Program-made: the position numbers and the translations under genes | Source: Gnetum montanum | Taxonomy: Eukaryota; Streptophyta; Gnetopsida; Gnetales; Gnetaceae | Direction of reading: 5' to 3' | DNA: 64,000 bases | Assembly: GCA_015680685.1 (NCBI GenBank) | Contig: MNCI01001933.1 | Location: 120,852-184,851 of the forward strand | Shown: positions 48,510 through 59,303 of the stretch, in pieces | Layout of the letters: each line of letters begins with the position of its first letter | Position numbering within the stretch: position 1 is the stretch's first letter | The notes under the pieces: generated by a model | Told to the model about the DNA's origin: nothing | The model's input: the letters and a program-made list of their open reading frames with translations, nothing else | The model's database searches: none

Positions 48510-50500
48510 TACCCCGACAACTGAATGAAAACTCGTCCTTGAGTGAAGAAGAGGAAAAACAAGTTTCTTACAAAATATTGGGTAGGTATGGGATTACTGA
48601 TTAACATGTAATTTAATTCAGATGGAACAGATAGACTCCTAAGTACTCGAGTGTATGAATTACAATATTTTACAAAATTGGGTGCTTAGGATTAGAGAAG
48701 AGAGCATACTAGACAAAACTGACATTCACTCCTCTAGCAACTGAATAGCAAGGAAGAAGATTCAACAATCATGAAGAGTCCTTGTCACATGGTGCTATTG
48801 TTGTTGCTTCCTTTGTGAGGATAGTTCCACTTCCAGTCTGCACATTTCATCCACACTTCCCACTACAATCACAACATAGTCATGAATTAGTATGTAATGT
48901 ATAACATATAGCTTTGAAGTTCCTTGTCTCGTTGATGGTTACACTTAGCCAGGTTGTGATTGTGATGAATGGATTTAGTTAATAGTGTTAGCGGGAAAGT
49001 TGATAACTAGGGTAAAATGGATAAGCGGTCCATTAAATTTGAAAAGTTCAAATGCAAGGAAATGCTTGAACAGGCTTTAAAAATTCACAACGGTAACTAT
49101 AAAAGGTTTCACTGAAAAACGTTGTGAAGCTGCACACAATTGGATGTCATTGATGAGGTGAACAAAAGGATTTGATTGTAAGAGTGTCTAAGGATAAAGA
49201 ACTTAGCTAACCCAACCAAAAGATATGCAAGTGGGTCCTTCCCAAAGTAGGCACAGGTCTTTTATTGCCCTTGCATAACTTCAAACCAAGGAGTTTGTGT
49301 GTCCCGTTGATGATTAATGGTTATGGAAGGTCAAGTACAAAAACCCAAAAGAAACTACCTAAGAATTTCGACACATCAAACCAGGACATTGAACAAAAAT
49401 ATGAAATCAACAGTGACGTGAGACATGAAAAGCATAGATGAATGAGAGAGAGAGTGGAATGGAGTTCCTGATTAAGGTTACATGAAGTCCCTTGTAAATT
49501 TTATAGTTAAATGACTTGATAAGATCCATCCTTAGTCCAGACAACACCAACCATGTTCAATGACTTTGCATTGCCATTCTAAGACTAGTCCATCCCCCTA
49601 AGACACAAGAGTGCTTCCATGGAACAAAAACCATTGCTTATTAGAGAAGAAAGGAGAAGTAGGAAGTCAGGAAGGGCCTAGTTAGAGGGGACCTTCAAGC
49701 ATCGGTAACATGTCTTTCTAGTCCCATAACTAGTGCTTGTAGCCCATTTATTTTGTCTAAGGGATGTGTTTTGAATTCTCATCATTTTTTTAATGAGAAC
49801 CACACCATGCAAAGACTTATTCTTTTATTGTGTCTAAGAGGTGTGCTTTGAATTTCCATCATTTTTTATGAGAACCACACCATGCAAAGACTTATTCAAC
49901 TTCCTTTTATTGGTCAACACAAAATAGTAAGAAATCCATGAAAACACACATGCCCCCAAGCAAGCAAAAAGGCACAAAGAATACCAAATCCCCTTGAAGT
50001 CACACCCTGTTCAAACCTTTGAATCTTTTCTAATTCTGGAAACTACCAGATTCACAAATTTATTATAGTTTTATTAATGAAAAAGGGACTGCATATTTTC
50101 AGAACAAGGAAAACCATAGAGTTTGTGGATGGGTGGATGTTGTGGACTCACTGCCTGTTGCATGAAAAGAAACCATGTCCTCGTTATCAGTAACAAAATT
50201 CAAAGCTAGAATCCAGACACCAACAATCAAATAACTGAATAGTACATACCAACATCAAGCAACAAATCACCATGTGTCTAGCACTTATTAACAAAAAGTT
50301 AGAAAATCACACTAGAAGAAAAGAAAATATAAAAGGAAGCTTAAAATGTTCAGGAAATAGCATATGTACTAACGATGTTGTAAAACAAAAATTAGAAAAG
50401 ATTAATAACATAAAAACAAAAAGATGTACAATAAAGAATGCGTAAAACAAAAATTTGCAAAACAAAAATTTGTAAAAACAAAAAGGGTAAAAAACTGAGA
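48510..50500 (-). other. 3' noncoding part of element C
   Basis: It is homologous to the tails of D and D1. It carries the AACAAAAATTTG-type reiterations at 50390-50480, the tandemly doubled GCATGGTGTGGTTCTCAT region (minus strand) at 49750-49905, and the CTTTGGGAAGGACCCACT motif at 49230-49252. No reading frame of note was found. Confidence 0.65.
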
Positions 50501-50569
50501 AGTCACTTATATAGTTAGCGTGGATAGCCATCTCCCCTATGACTAATTTGAAAGAAAAGAATCTAAAGT

Positions 50570-51850
50570 ATGGAGTGTGGTTGTCCATTCAATGAGGTGT
50601 TTGTTGTATTTGTTGGCTTATGCTCATGGAAAGGTTTGACTTGTTGTATGTTGACCAGCTGTTTCTTGTCTGGGATCTTAGGTTTGTAGATCATCATGAC
50701 CCCATAAGAAAAAGTTTCATAAATTATATAAGGTCCTTCCCATAACGTCTAGAAGTTAGTTTGTTGAGGTACATGTGTGGGATTCTAGTAGAGAACCTTA
50801 TCTCCTAGTTGAAATTTGACTTTTCTAATTTTAAGGTCATGGCACTTTTTGTTGTACGGCTTGTGCAACTTGTTAGATGATAGGGCCACCAATTGATTTT
50901 TATCTAGCAAGTTGAGATTTATCAATCTTTCTTATTGTGCTAGACTCAAGTCAAGGTCGAGGTCATAGGCTGGGCATTATTGAGTTTTGTGCTCCAATCT
51001 TTCCTATATTTGCTGACAGTTCTTGTTAGAATCCTTGTAATTTCCCTATTTGTAACCTCAGCTTGACCATTGGCTTGGGGGTGATAGGGTGTTGTGATTT
51101 TATGTTCAACCCCCAAGTGTTGCATGAGATTTTGAAAGGTGGAGACTATAAAGTGAGTTCCATTATCAAAAATTAATGCACACGGCACACCAAACCTGTT
51201 TATAACATTTTGTTATACAAACCGAGTAGTAGTAGAAGATGTACAGTTAGTGACAGTTATTGCTTCTGCCCATTTCATACAATAGTTAACAGCAACTATG
51301 ATGTATGCCTTTCTATTTAACATGGGTGTGATGGAACCCATGAAATTAATGCCTTAAATGTCAAAGGGTTCTAGCGATTGAATCCATTGTTGAGGTCCCT
51401 CCATTTGAGTAGTCATTCCACCATCTCGTTGGCATTATTCACAAGAGTGAACATATTGGTGAACATCCCTAAAGATTGTTGGCCAATAGTATCCTACCAT
51501 CAGGATTTTAATGGTCATGCATCTCCCAACATAGTGGCCTCTGCAAGGACCTTCATGAGCATCTTGGAGAATGTGCAGTTGATCAGCATCACAAACATAC
51601 CAACGAACCATGCCATCAACACACACCTTGTAGAGGTGTTCATTGATTTCCATGAAGCATTTTATTTGGTGAAGAAACTGCTATTTTTTTTGGTGGTCTA
51701 GCCCTTGTGACATCTCTTGGGTGAGAAGATAGGTGAGAATGCCATCATACCAATTAGGCTCATTGGGCAATTATTCAGTTATAGCCCCAACAAAGAGAAG
51801 TTTGTTAGGAAACATATTAGATAGTGGGTTCTCTTCCATCGTAATTAAGA
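50570..51850 (-). pseudogene. Integrase of element C, inactivated
   Basis: The minus strand shows the HHCC zinc region near 51655-51430 (HILQDAHEGPCRGHY, then VHSCE and CQRDG). The core has GINFMGS, where the first catalytic aspartate is an asparagine, then FDNGTHF (second aspartate intact), and PYHPQANGQAEVTNREI (glutamate intact). The frame ends QISHRGDGYPR at about 50511, the same C-terminus found at the end of the D ORF. Integrase inserts the DNA copy into the genome; loss of the first catalytic residue and several stops make this copy dead. Confidence 0.88.
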
Positions 51851-53255
51851 CAAGTGATCAACAACCACATTCTCAATGCCCTTTCAATCTACCATCATGA
51901 GATTGAATTCTTGTAAGATCACTAACCAATGTATGACACAGGGGCTCATTGTTGGCTTGTTTATCAAGAAGTGGATGGCACTATGATTTGTGCACAAATA
52001 CTTTATATCCAAGCACATAATGCTTAAACTTTTTTAGAGCAAACATGACTGCCATCAGTTCTTTTTCTATAGTGGTATAGTTTAGTCGTGCATCCACAAT
52101 GCTTCGGCTAGCGTAGTGGATGTAATATGAACGTTTCTTGTCATCCATCTACATAAGAATAGCTCCCAAGGCATAATTTGATGAATCCGTCATAACATAA
52201 AATGGTTTGGGCCAGTTGGGTGCTTGTAGAATTGGAGTTTCTAGAAGTTTCTCATTCAGCTGTTGGAATGCTTGTTTGCATTCTATGGTCTAGAAAAATA
52301 GAGCATCTTTCTTTATCAACTCCACCAATGGTTTTGCAATCTTAGAGAAATTCTCTATGAATCACCAATAATAGCCAATATGTTCAAGGAATGACTAAAC
52401 ATCTTTGACAGATTTTGGTTGGTAGCTTATTCCTTGGATGACTCTTATTTTTTCAGGGTCAAACTTAATTCCTACTTGTGATATTCTGTGCCCCAATATA
52501 ATGCTTTCCTGGACCATCAAGTGACTCTTTTGCTAGTTGAGCCTGAGGTTTGTCTCAACACATCATTTCAGTACTTGCTTAGGGTGGTCAAAGGCTTGCT
52601 CAAATGTAGCTCCATAGGTGGAGAAGTCAGCCATGAAGACTTCCACACCACTACCAATTTGCTGTTGAAAAATGCTAAGGACCAAGCATTGGAATGTAGT
52701 AGGGGCATTGCACAGACCAAATGGCATGTTGCGATATGCAAAAGTCCCTTAATGATTTGTGAATGTTATCTTGGCATGGTCCTCTGGTGCAATTTGAATT
52801 TGATTATAGCCACTATAGCCATCTAGAAAACTGTAGTAGAAATGCCCAGATATTGCATCTAACACTTGATCAACAAATGGTGATGGAAAATGATTGTTGA
52901 ATGTTGCCATATTCAATAGCCGAAAATTGATGCAAACCCGCCACTTGCCTCCTTTCTTTGGCATAATCATGAGTGGACTAACCCACTCACTATCTGCAAT
53001 GGGATAAATGAATCCCAACTTGAGGATTTGTTCAATTTCCTCCTTGACAATCTGCTTCAGTTTGAGGCTCAATTACCTTTGTGGTTGTTTCTTTGGCTTC
53101 ATGGTTGGGTCAGTGTAGATGCGATGTTGGCATATCCTAGGATCAATCCCTGTGAGTTTAAGATATGACCAAGCAAAGGCTACTAACCATTTTTTAATCA
53201 CATTTAATAGCATCTTTTTCTGTTCTGGAGCAAGATTTGCATTGATTATGACCAA
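51851..53255 (-). pseudogene. Reverse transcriptase and RNase H of element C, inactivated
   Basis: From 53255 on the minus strand: WSYLKLTGIDPRICQHRI, one stop, then SEWVSPLMIMPKKGGKWRVC, FLDGYSGYNQI and MPFGLCNAPTTFQ. The catalytic box near 52620-52645 reads FMADFSTYG, where the first aspartate of the DD pair has become alanine. The connection and RNase H follow (FYVMTDSSNYALGAIL, then EKELMAVMFALKKFKHYVLG). The family copies element RNA into DNA and removes the RNA strand. Multiple stops and the altered box disable it. The text matches the Athila lineage better than chromoviruses. Confidence 0.9.
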
Positions 53256-53593
53256 CTTCCACTTTTTAAGAATACATATTCCATGCTGACTAGTAGAGTT
53301 TTTAGTTCAAGGGGCTCTTACTTGAAATTTTCATGAATTTCCAACTCTTCCCAATAGATATCATCATTTGCATCATCAAAGAGTTGGTGATGAACTTGCT
53401 CTAGTTCATCCACACCTACGACATATGTGCATGTTAGGTTCTCAGTTGGTTCCATGCAAAGTGTGCTGCTCTCAAAATTAGCAATTAGCCATTGGGTGCC
53501 CTCCTGTTTTGTGGCTGCTGTATATAAACACCTTTGAATTTCTACTTCTTGTGCACATTGCTTGCATGCAAAGATGGATGCATGTCTTACTAC

Positions 53594-54000
53594 CTAGAGT
53601 TTCTGCATACAATTGTACCCTATATTGCTATACGTGATGCATGGAATCTTCCCAAATACATTTTCTTTAAATATTTCTAAAACAAGATCTCTGATGCCCA
53701 TTCTTGCATCAATGATGCATAGCCATGCCCTTCCCATGATGATTGAGTAGTCCCCTTTGCAGTTCTTCACTTTGATCACTAGGAAATTAGCAGGATAAGA
53801 TCACCCATAAACAATGGTCATGATGTCTTTTACCAGTTCCAATGGAATAGTGATGGACTAGTCTACCAATTCTAATCTAATATTGCTCTTCTTTAGAGAA
53901 GGTAGGTTCCATGTAGTATACATCTCGTGAGAGATCAGGTTGACACCGGAACTGGAATCAAGAAGAGCCTTACATGGTTTGTTCCTAGCAATCTACAAAT
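53594..54000 (-). pseudogene. Retropepsin-like protease of element C, inactivated
   Basis: The minus strand near 53960 reads KALLDSSSGVNLISREMY, where the catalytic DSG of element D has become DSS. SIIMGRAWLCIID near 53720 is the second family motif. The layout matches residues 790-890 of the D ORF. Confidence 0.8.
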
Positions 54001-56587
54001 AAATCAGACTTCTAGGATCTACTAATTTTCTGGAAAGGTTTCCAGCATGGATCTAATCAAATATAAGTAAGCATCACAGTATGGATCCTGGGCAGTGTTT
54101 GGTTTGAAGGGGACTTGAAGGAATTTGATATAGAGAAAGACGAAGGAACAAGGTTATCAACCATAGGTGTATTTGAGGGCTTAGGTGGACTATGTGGTCG
54201 AAAAAAAGTTCTTTTATTTGATTCAGTATCTAAACCACTTTTTTGATGAACCAGTTATAGATTAATGGCCCTAGTAGCATTGTGTTGAGCTAGTAGTTCA
54301 CCCTACATAGGTGGAGCAGGTGGTAGCTATGCTGAGGATGGAGGAAGATTTGCAAGAATAGGAGGAGGATAAGGGTAAGAGGTGGTATCTCTTCTTGCAT
54401 GTGGAGAATGAGTTCTATAATAATCAAAAGGATGGTAGTGAGATTAGAAAGTAGAAACATGACTGAAGGAGTGACATGGAGACAGGGGTTGCTGAACGTA
54501 GTACCCATATGGATCAGGTTGTTTGTAAGGGTATTGTTACCTTGGTGGTGCCAGTAGCCATGACTATGATTGTTGCCACTGTTGATACTGCTCATATGGT
54601 TGCAATAGAGTTCCACTTGGATAATATTATTGTTGCTGGTGGAACTGCCTAGAATTACCTTGAAGATAAGGCAATATTCTAGATGTTTGCCTTTGTATTA
54701 GTCATGGATTCAAAGCATACACCCCAAATTCTTGTAAGTGTGACATTATGGGGCAACATCCCTTAGGATGTTCATATTGGAAGATGTCACATCCACCATC
54801 ATCATTTGATTCACTTTTCACAACTTCTTGTATTGTAGCAATCTTGCTCTTACCTTTTTAATAGGCACACTCAACTTCTTTGTGCCTCCTATGCTCAAAA
54901 TCACTACCTCGTTCTTTGGACTCTTCAACAATTTTTAGGACAACTTAAAAGCTGCTATCTATGGAGTCCCATAATTGATCAACCTTGGTCATAATTTTAG
55001 ATTGAAATTTTTAAAGTGAAAAGGCTTTCCTATTTACCACCTCATCAAGTGCTGATTCTTCCTCACTAACACAAAATTGAACCTTCTTCTTGCAAATAGA
55101 AGGATCATGGTTTTACTCTTCTGCACTTTTTCATTTTCTTAATTCACCTTCCTCTTTAGCTACCTGCTTAATCAATCTTTGGATCTAATGGACACTTAAT
55201 TTTGATAGTCGCCCTTGGGCATAGACTCCAAGGGTTTTCCTTATTTCAAATTGAAGCTCATCTACAATGTGGTAAAGTTGCTCTAGTTGAGAATAATCAT
55301 GGCTAGAACATTTGTATTAAGGAATAGTATCGGCCGATGGAAACATCCAAGGGTTTGTGTATTCCTTGTTTCCATCCTTGGATTTGCCTTCTCAAGTTGG
55401 ACACTCTAAAGTGTGTTTGATATTTTTCATTGAACAATTCAAGCATTGTACTCCATCATCTGATAGATTTTAGTTCTAAGGATCGATACTACTTCTTTAA
55501 TGAGTGTCATTGAAAACAACTTAAGATTTTGCCACTCATTTTCTATATTTTGTAAAGCACATGCATCTTGAAAAGCTTGAAGATGATTCTATGGATTTGA
55601 GTTATATCCCCATTTGAACTGAGGGATATTATTCATGTCTAGCCTTTTGATTTGACTCTCCTTTATATGCCTTCTTGGAATTCGTGCTGCCTCTATGATG
55701 TTTAGCATACTCTAGGTAGTAAGCAAAGGCTCATCAAGGCCTTGATTTTGGTGCCTCTGATGCCCTATACTACCCCTTTGTTCATGGCATTGTGTCTCTC
55801 TTGAATACTCACACCTTTGGTCTTACCTTGCCCAATAGTCCTTTTGATCATTTCAATCTTGTCGATCACCTTCATCATGGTTGCACCCTTTACAATTGTC
55901 ATTAGAGCCAAAAGAAGAAGATAATGATGACAAAGGTGAAGAGGAAGGAGGACTAACAGCATCATGGTACTGACTACCACCTCTTCGATGATCGCAACCA
56001 TGATCATGATCTTGTTTCTTGTCTGCATTCCTACATTGACTTGCCTCTTTGGATCCTTCTTTGTCATTGGATCCATTCTTACCAGAACCAAGATTTTGAA
56101 TTGTAAACTGCAAGTTTTGATTTTGACCTCCTTCACCAAAGTTAAAGAGACGGATTTCACTAAATGGAAAATCCCTAGAGAAGGGCTCTCCACCATATTT
56201 TTGGTACAATAGGAATGGAGAATCATTAAATCCTTTTCCCTTCGCAGATTCATAACCTTGTTCTAATAGACAATCCCTGAGATTTTGTGCCTCAGTGGGA
56301 TGATAATCCTTGGTGTCACTATCCTACACTACGTACTCAACATGAAGTCCTTGGAGAGCCCCTTGTATAAGCATTTGTTGGAGCATTGTAGGAATGGATC
56401 AATCAAGTAGTAACACAATGTTGCCCTCTATGTCACGCCACCGTAGTTGTTCATCTTGGTGTAGGATGAAGGTGAAATTTGGTACATACTCATTAGGATG
56501 AGCATATACCACTTAGTATTATTTAGGCATCAGTAGATGTACTTCATTAGACTTAGGCAGAGAATCACTCCTATGAGAAGAAGACAT
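54001..56587 (-). pseudogene. gag of element C, broken
   Basis: The start ATG at 56587 (MSSSHRSDS) is followed by HPNEYVPNFTFILHQDEQLR and WRDIEGNIVL, directly comparable to the first 60 residues of the D ORF. A histidine/serine-rich part (56209-55853) comes next, then the gag core near 55620-55150 (WQNLKLFSMTLIKE), and the knuckle region near 54800 reading CDIFQYEHPKGCC, in which the second cysteine is lost. A Q/P/H-rich linker leads to the protease. Frameshifts and stops interrupt it. Confidence 0.85.
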
Positions 56588-56727
56588 TTTATGTTAGAAA
56601 AATAAAAATGTAGTGTGCTTCTTAAAATTATTGTAGTAATCTTAGATGTGATATGACTCTAAGGTTCGTTCCAATGATTTAAATAATTTTCACTAAGTCC
56701 TAGATAGCACACGAAATAACCAAAATG

Positions 56728-56745
56728 TCCCCGGTAGTAGTGCTA
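56728..56745 (-). other. Primer binding site of element C, tRNA-Asp type (decayed)
   Basis: Minus-strand TAGCACTACTACCGGGGA lies one base from the 5' LTR and corresponds to TGGCGTCGTTGCCGGGGA of D with five changes. Confidence 0.7.
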
Positions 56746-56746
56746 A

Positions 56747-57613
56747 TGATGAGTGGCGAGGTACCCTTACGCTCAACCATATGAATCACTAAGATGTTCA
56801 CGCATGATCTAGTCAAATTCTGTGGACCTATAGTTCTCCAGTGCACTAATCCTCTAAGAAGTAAAATGAGCATTGAGAACGTTCATTGTCTTCCCAACTA
56901 CACTTGTGAAGCTCAAGGATATGGTTTAAGTGTAACTAAGATACATGATTTTTATCATTTTATGTTTTATAAATTTAATTTCCTAGAACAAGAATGAAAG
57001 GTAGAGTAATTTAAAATCTAATTCATCTATTGCCTAGCTAGCCTAACACAAGTACTCCTTCCCACTTTCCTGACACATCATAAACACATGTAGCACTGCT
57101 GGGTTACCAAACATTAAGTGTTTCTGGGTTACCAAGTGCTACACGTATGCTCAAAGTGGCCGTGCTTGTGTTTATTAACAACTGAAAATTAATTGCTTAA
57201 TGAAAATACATTAAAGTAAAGTGCATGAACGTAGAGTGCATGAACATTAAATGCATTAAGTAAACATTAATCTATTCTCAGTGCTACAGGGATGATCAAA
57301 AGAACTCATCTTTATTTCCGTCACATTGCTATGCTTAGGTACATCAGTGTTTGAATAAAGATCCGTACACACTTAAGCTCTTGTTGTGAGCACTTAGAAA
57401 ATATTCTAACTCTGGAGAAAAAAAATTGTAAGAACTTCACTACCTATGATAAAAATTGATATAAACTAATTGAAAATTGTGAGCCCAAGCACTATATTTA
57501 TAGGCTAGCATATACCTTATGATATCAGATATTTGACATCATGTTAAGGCTCTAACATCAGGTATCTAATATTGAGGCTTCGATATTGGAGTAGATTAAA
57601 ACATGATTCATCA
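56747..57613 (-). repeat. 5' LTR of element C (867 bp)
   Basis: It is the same length as the partner at 47643-48509. TATAAATA lies at 57495-57502, and AATAAAGATGAG on the minus strand near 57305-57320 is the polyadenylation signal. The U3 palindromes at 57518-57590 are partly decayed. Confidence 0.9.
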
Positions 57614-58332
57614 TCTTGCAACGGGCAAGACATTGTAGTTCATGCTATTCATAGAGTTTGATAGTGCAAGTGGATGCGACTCGCATGTTCACAGAATTTG
57701 ACAATGTGAGTGGCAGTGACTCCCATGTTCACATAGAAAGAAAAATGTCAATGTGTGATTGGCTACAAGTGGTAGCAATTCACAATGTGTGTCACATGAT
57801 AGTGTAGTTTTTGTTTGCAATTCATGATGTGAACCACTACGATTAGTAGGATTTGGAAAAAAGTATGTTGTGAGTACATGCAAGTCACAGTTTCTCGCAA
57901 TTTACAAAAAGTTAGCTATTAACTTATGACATTGTATTAGTGAATATTATCAATTCTAACATCATTATTCCTTTACATTTTTTTCATTGTAGGATTATTA
58001 TAGAAGGCTATGATTCTATTTAGATTACCTAGCATTGTGAGTTATTGTTAAAGTTCTGTAAAAACATGGAGCTTGTAAAAATGATGGGGATTAGCAAAAG
58101 GGATCTTTCACGTGAGTACTTGTTGTGCTTTATATGAAATGATTTTAGAATTGATATTATAGATGTGTTAATTCAAGTATTTTTCTTTATTTTATGGTTA
58201 TGTTATAGTTATTTGCATGAATTGCAACTATTTGCATTATTTGTGAATATAATCTGCAAACAATTCTAAACTTGCCAGAAATGTCTGTTCTTTACCAAAT
58301 ATTGAAGAAAATTGAAATTTATCAATGGATGA
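57614..58332. other. Spacer between elements C and D
   Basis: No gene is seen. Short degenerate direct repeats containing GCATGTTCACA/CCATGTTCACA and GTGAGTGG/GCAAGTGG stand at 57655-57735. Confidence 0.5.
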
Positions 58333-59158
58333 TGATGAGACGCGACATGCACAGTGCCGCGATATCGCGGCCGCCGCGATATCGCATGGGATGTGATATC
58401 GCAGTCCGCCACCATATCTATAAATAAGAGGCGGCACTCCCCTTATTTCCCAATCCTGGCTAGAAGTAGCGAAGCTCTAGCAGATTGGTCACTCCAGAGT
58501 TAGAATTTCTCCCCATGTGCCCGCAGTAGGAGTCCTAGAGTGAACGGCTCTTTATTCGAGCAGCTTGTAACCTGAACCCAAGTTGTGTACGACAATAAAG
58601 ACGAACTTGATTGGATAAACCTTGCAGCACGTGGTTTTATTGTTGTTTATTTACTGCTTTCCTAGTGCGCACAAGTATGACTTGATTACAAGCGTCTACG
58701 GACGTGTACGGCTAATCAAGGAATCGGCTGCTTATCACACTTAAGCTAAATAGGTGCCTCAGTATGACCACTTCGAGCACTTGCGTTACGTGTGGTGATC
58801 CCAGTAACGATTAGCGTTTGGTAAGCCACAGTTGCATAGTTCAGGGTGTGTCCGGTAAGTGGGAACAGATGCTGATGCTAGTTAATTTAGACTTAGGACA
58901 TTGGTTAGAGTTAGTTGGTCTCTCAACCCTTTCTCCCATAGCTTGGGCGATAAACCTGAAAATACCAAAAAAATCACATACCTCAGACTTGCTTAACCAT
59001 ACACCGTGACACTTACAAGCAAGCCTGGGAAGACAACGAACGATTAACCACAAGTGTCTCTTGTGGTGTTAAGGCATTTAGTCTGCGGAGTTCGATCGGA
59101 TCGCGCGTGCACGCTCGTATTCGTATGGTTGGGTGTAGGGGTACCTCGCCACTCATCA
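58333..59158 (+). repeat. 5' LTR of element D (826 bp)
   Basis: It begins TGATGAGACGCG and ends CACTCATCA. U3 holds three GATATC palindromes, one within the perfect 14-bp palindrome CCGCGATATCGCGG at 58357-58370. The TATA box TATAAATA is at 58419-58426, about 15 bp after the last palindrome, and AATAAA is at 58594-58599. It aligns throughout with 4162-4964. Confidence 0.92.
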
Positions 59159-59159
59159 T

Positions 59160-59177
59160 TGGCGTCGTTGCCGGGGA
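59160..59177 (+). other. Primer binding site, tRNA-Asp
   Basis: TGGCGTCGTTGCCGGGGA follows the LTR after one base and differs by one base from the complement of the 3' end of plant tRNA-Asp(GUC). Athila-type elements use the same primer. Confidence 0.88.
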
Positions 59178-59303
59178 CTAAGTGTTTTCACGCCAATTGA
59201 ACATAAGGGATATCACTCACATCGTTGTGAGCCTAAACGAACCTTAGGGTTAATCAGTTACTCAAGAACATCAATTAACGGTAGAAACAGCACACCATTA
59301 GAA

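Larger units (their letters stand above)
47643..57613 (-). mobile_element. Complete Athila-like autonomous-type Ty3/gypsy element C (9.97 kb)
   Basis: Two LTRs of 867 bp each flank gag, protease, reverse transcriptase, RNase H and integrase in the Ty3/gypsy order on the minus strand. The outer five bases are TATTG and TCTTG, a target duplication with one change. By hand I count about 28 differences in the first 200 bp of the LTRs (about 14%), mostly transitions, so the insertion is old. The RT box context (FMADFSTYG) and gag knuckle spacing are typical of the Athila lineage. It is the only element of this superfamily in the window with pol, and the closest relative of D by its gag N-terminus. 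Confidence 0.9.

Noticed and set aside
55765-56253. 162-codon minus-strand open frame (MNLRREKDLM...) over the gag of element C
   Set aside because: It is a shifted frame of the gag. The neighbouring frame (56209-55853) carries the gag-like H/S-rich text.
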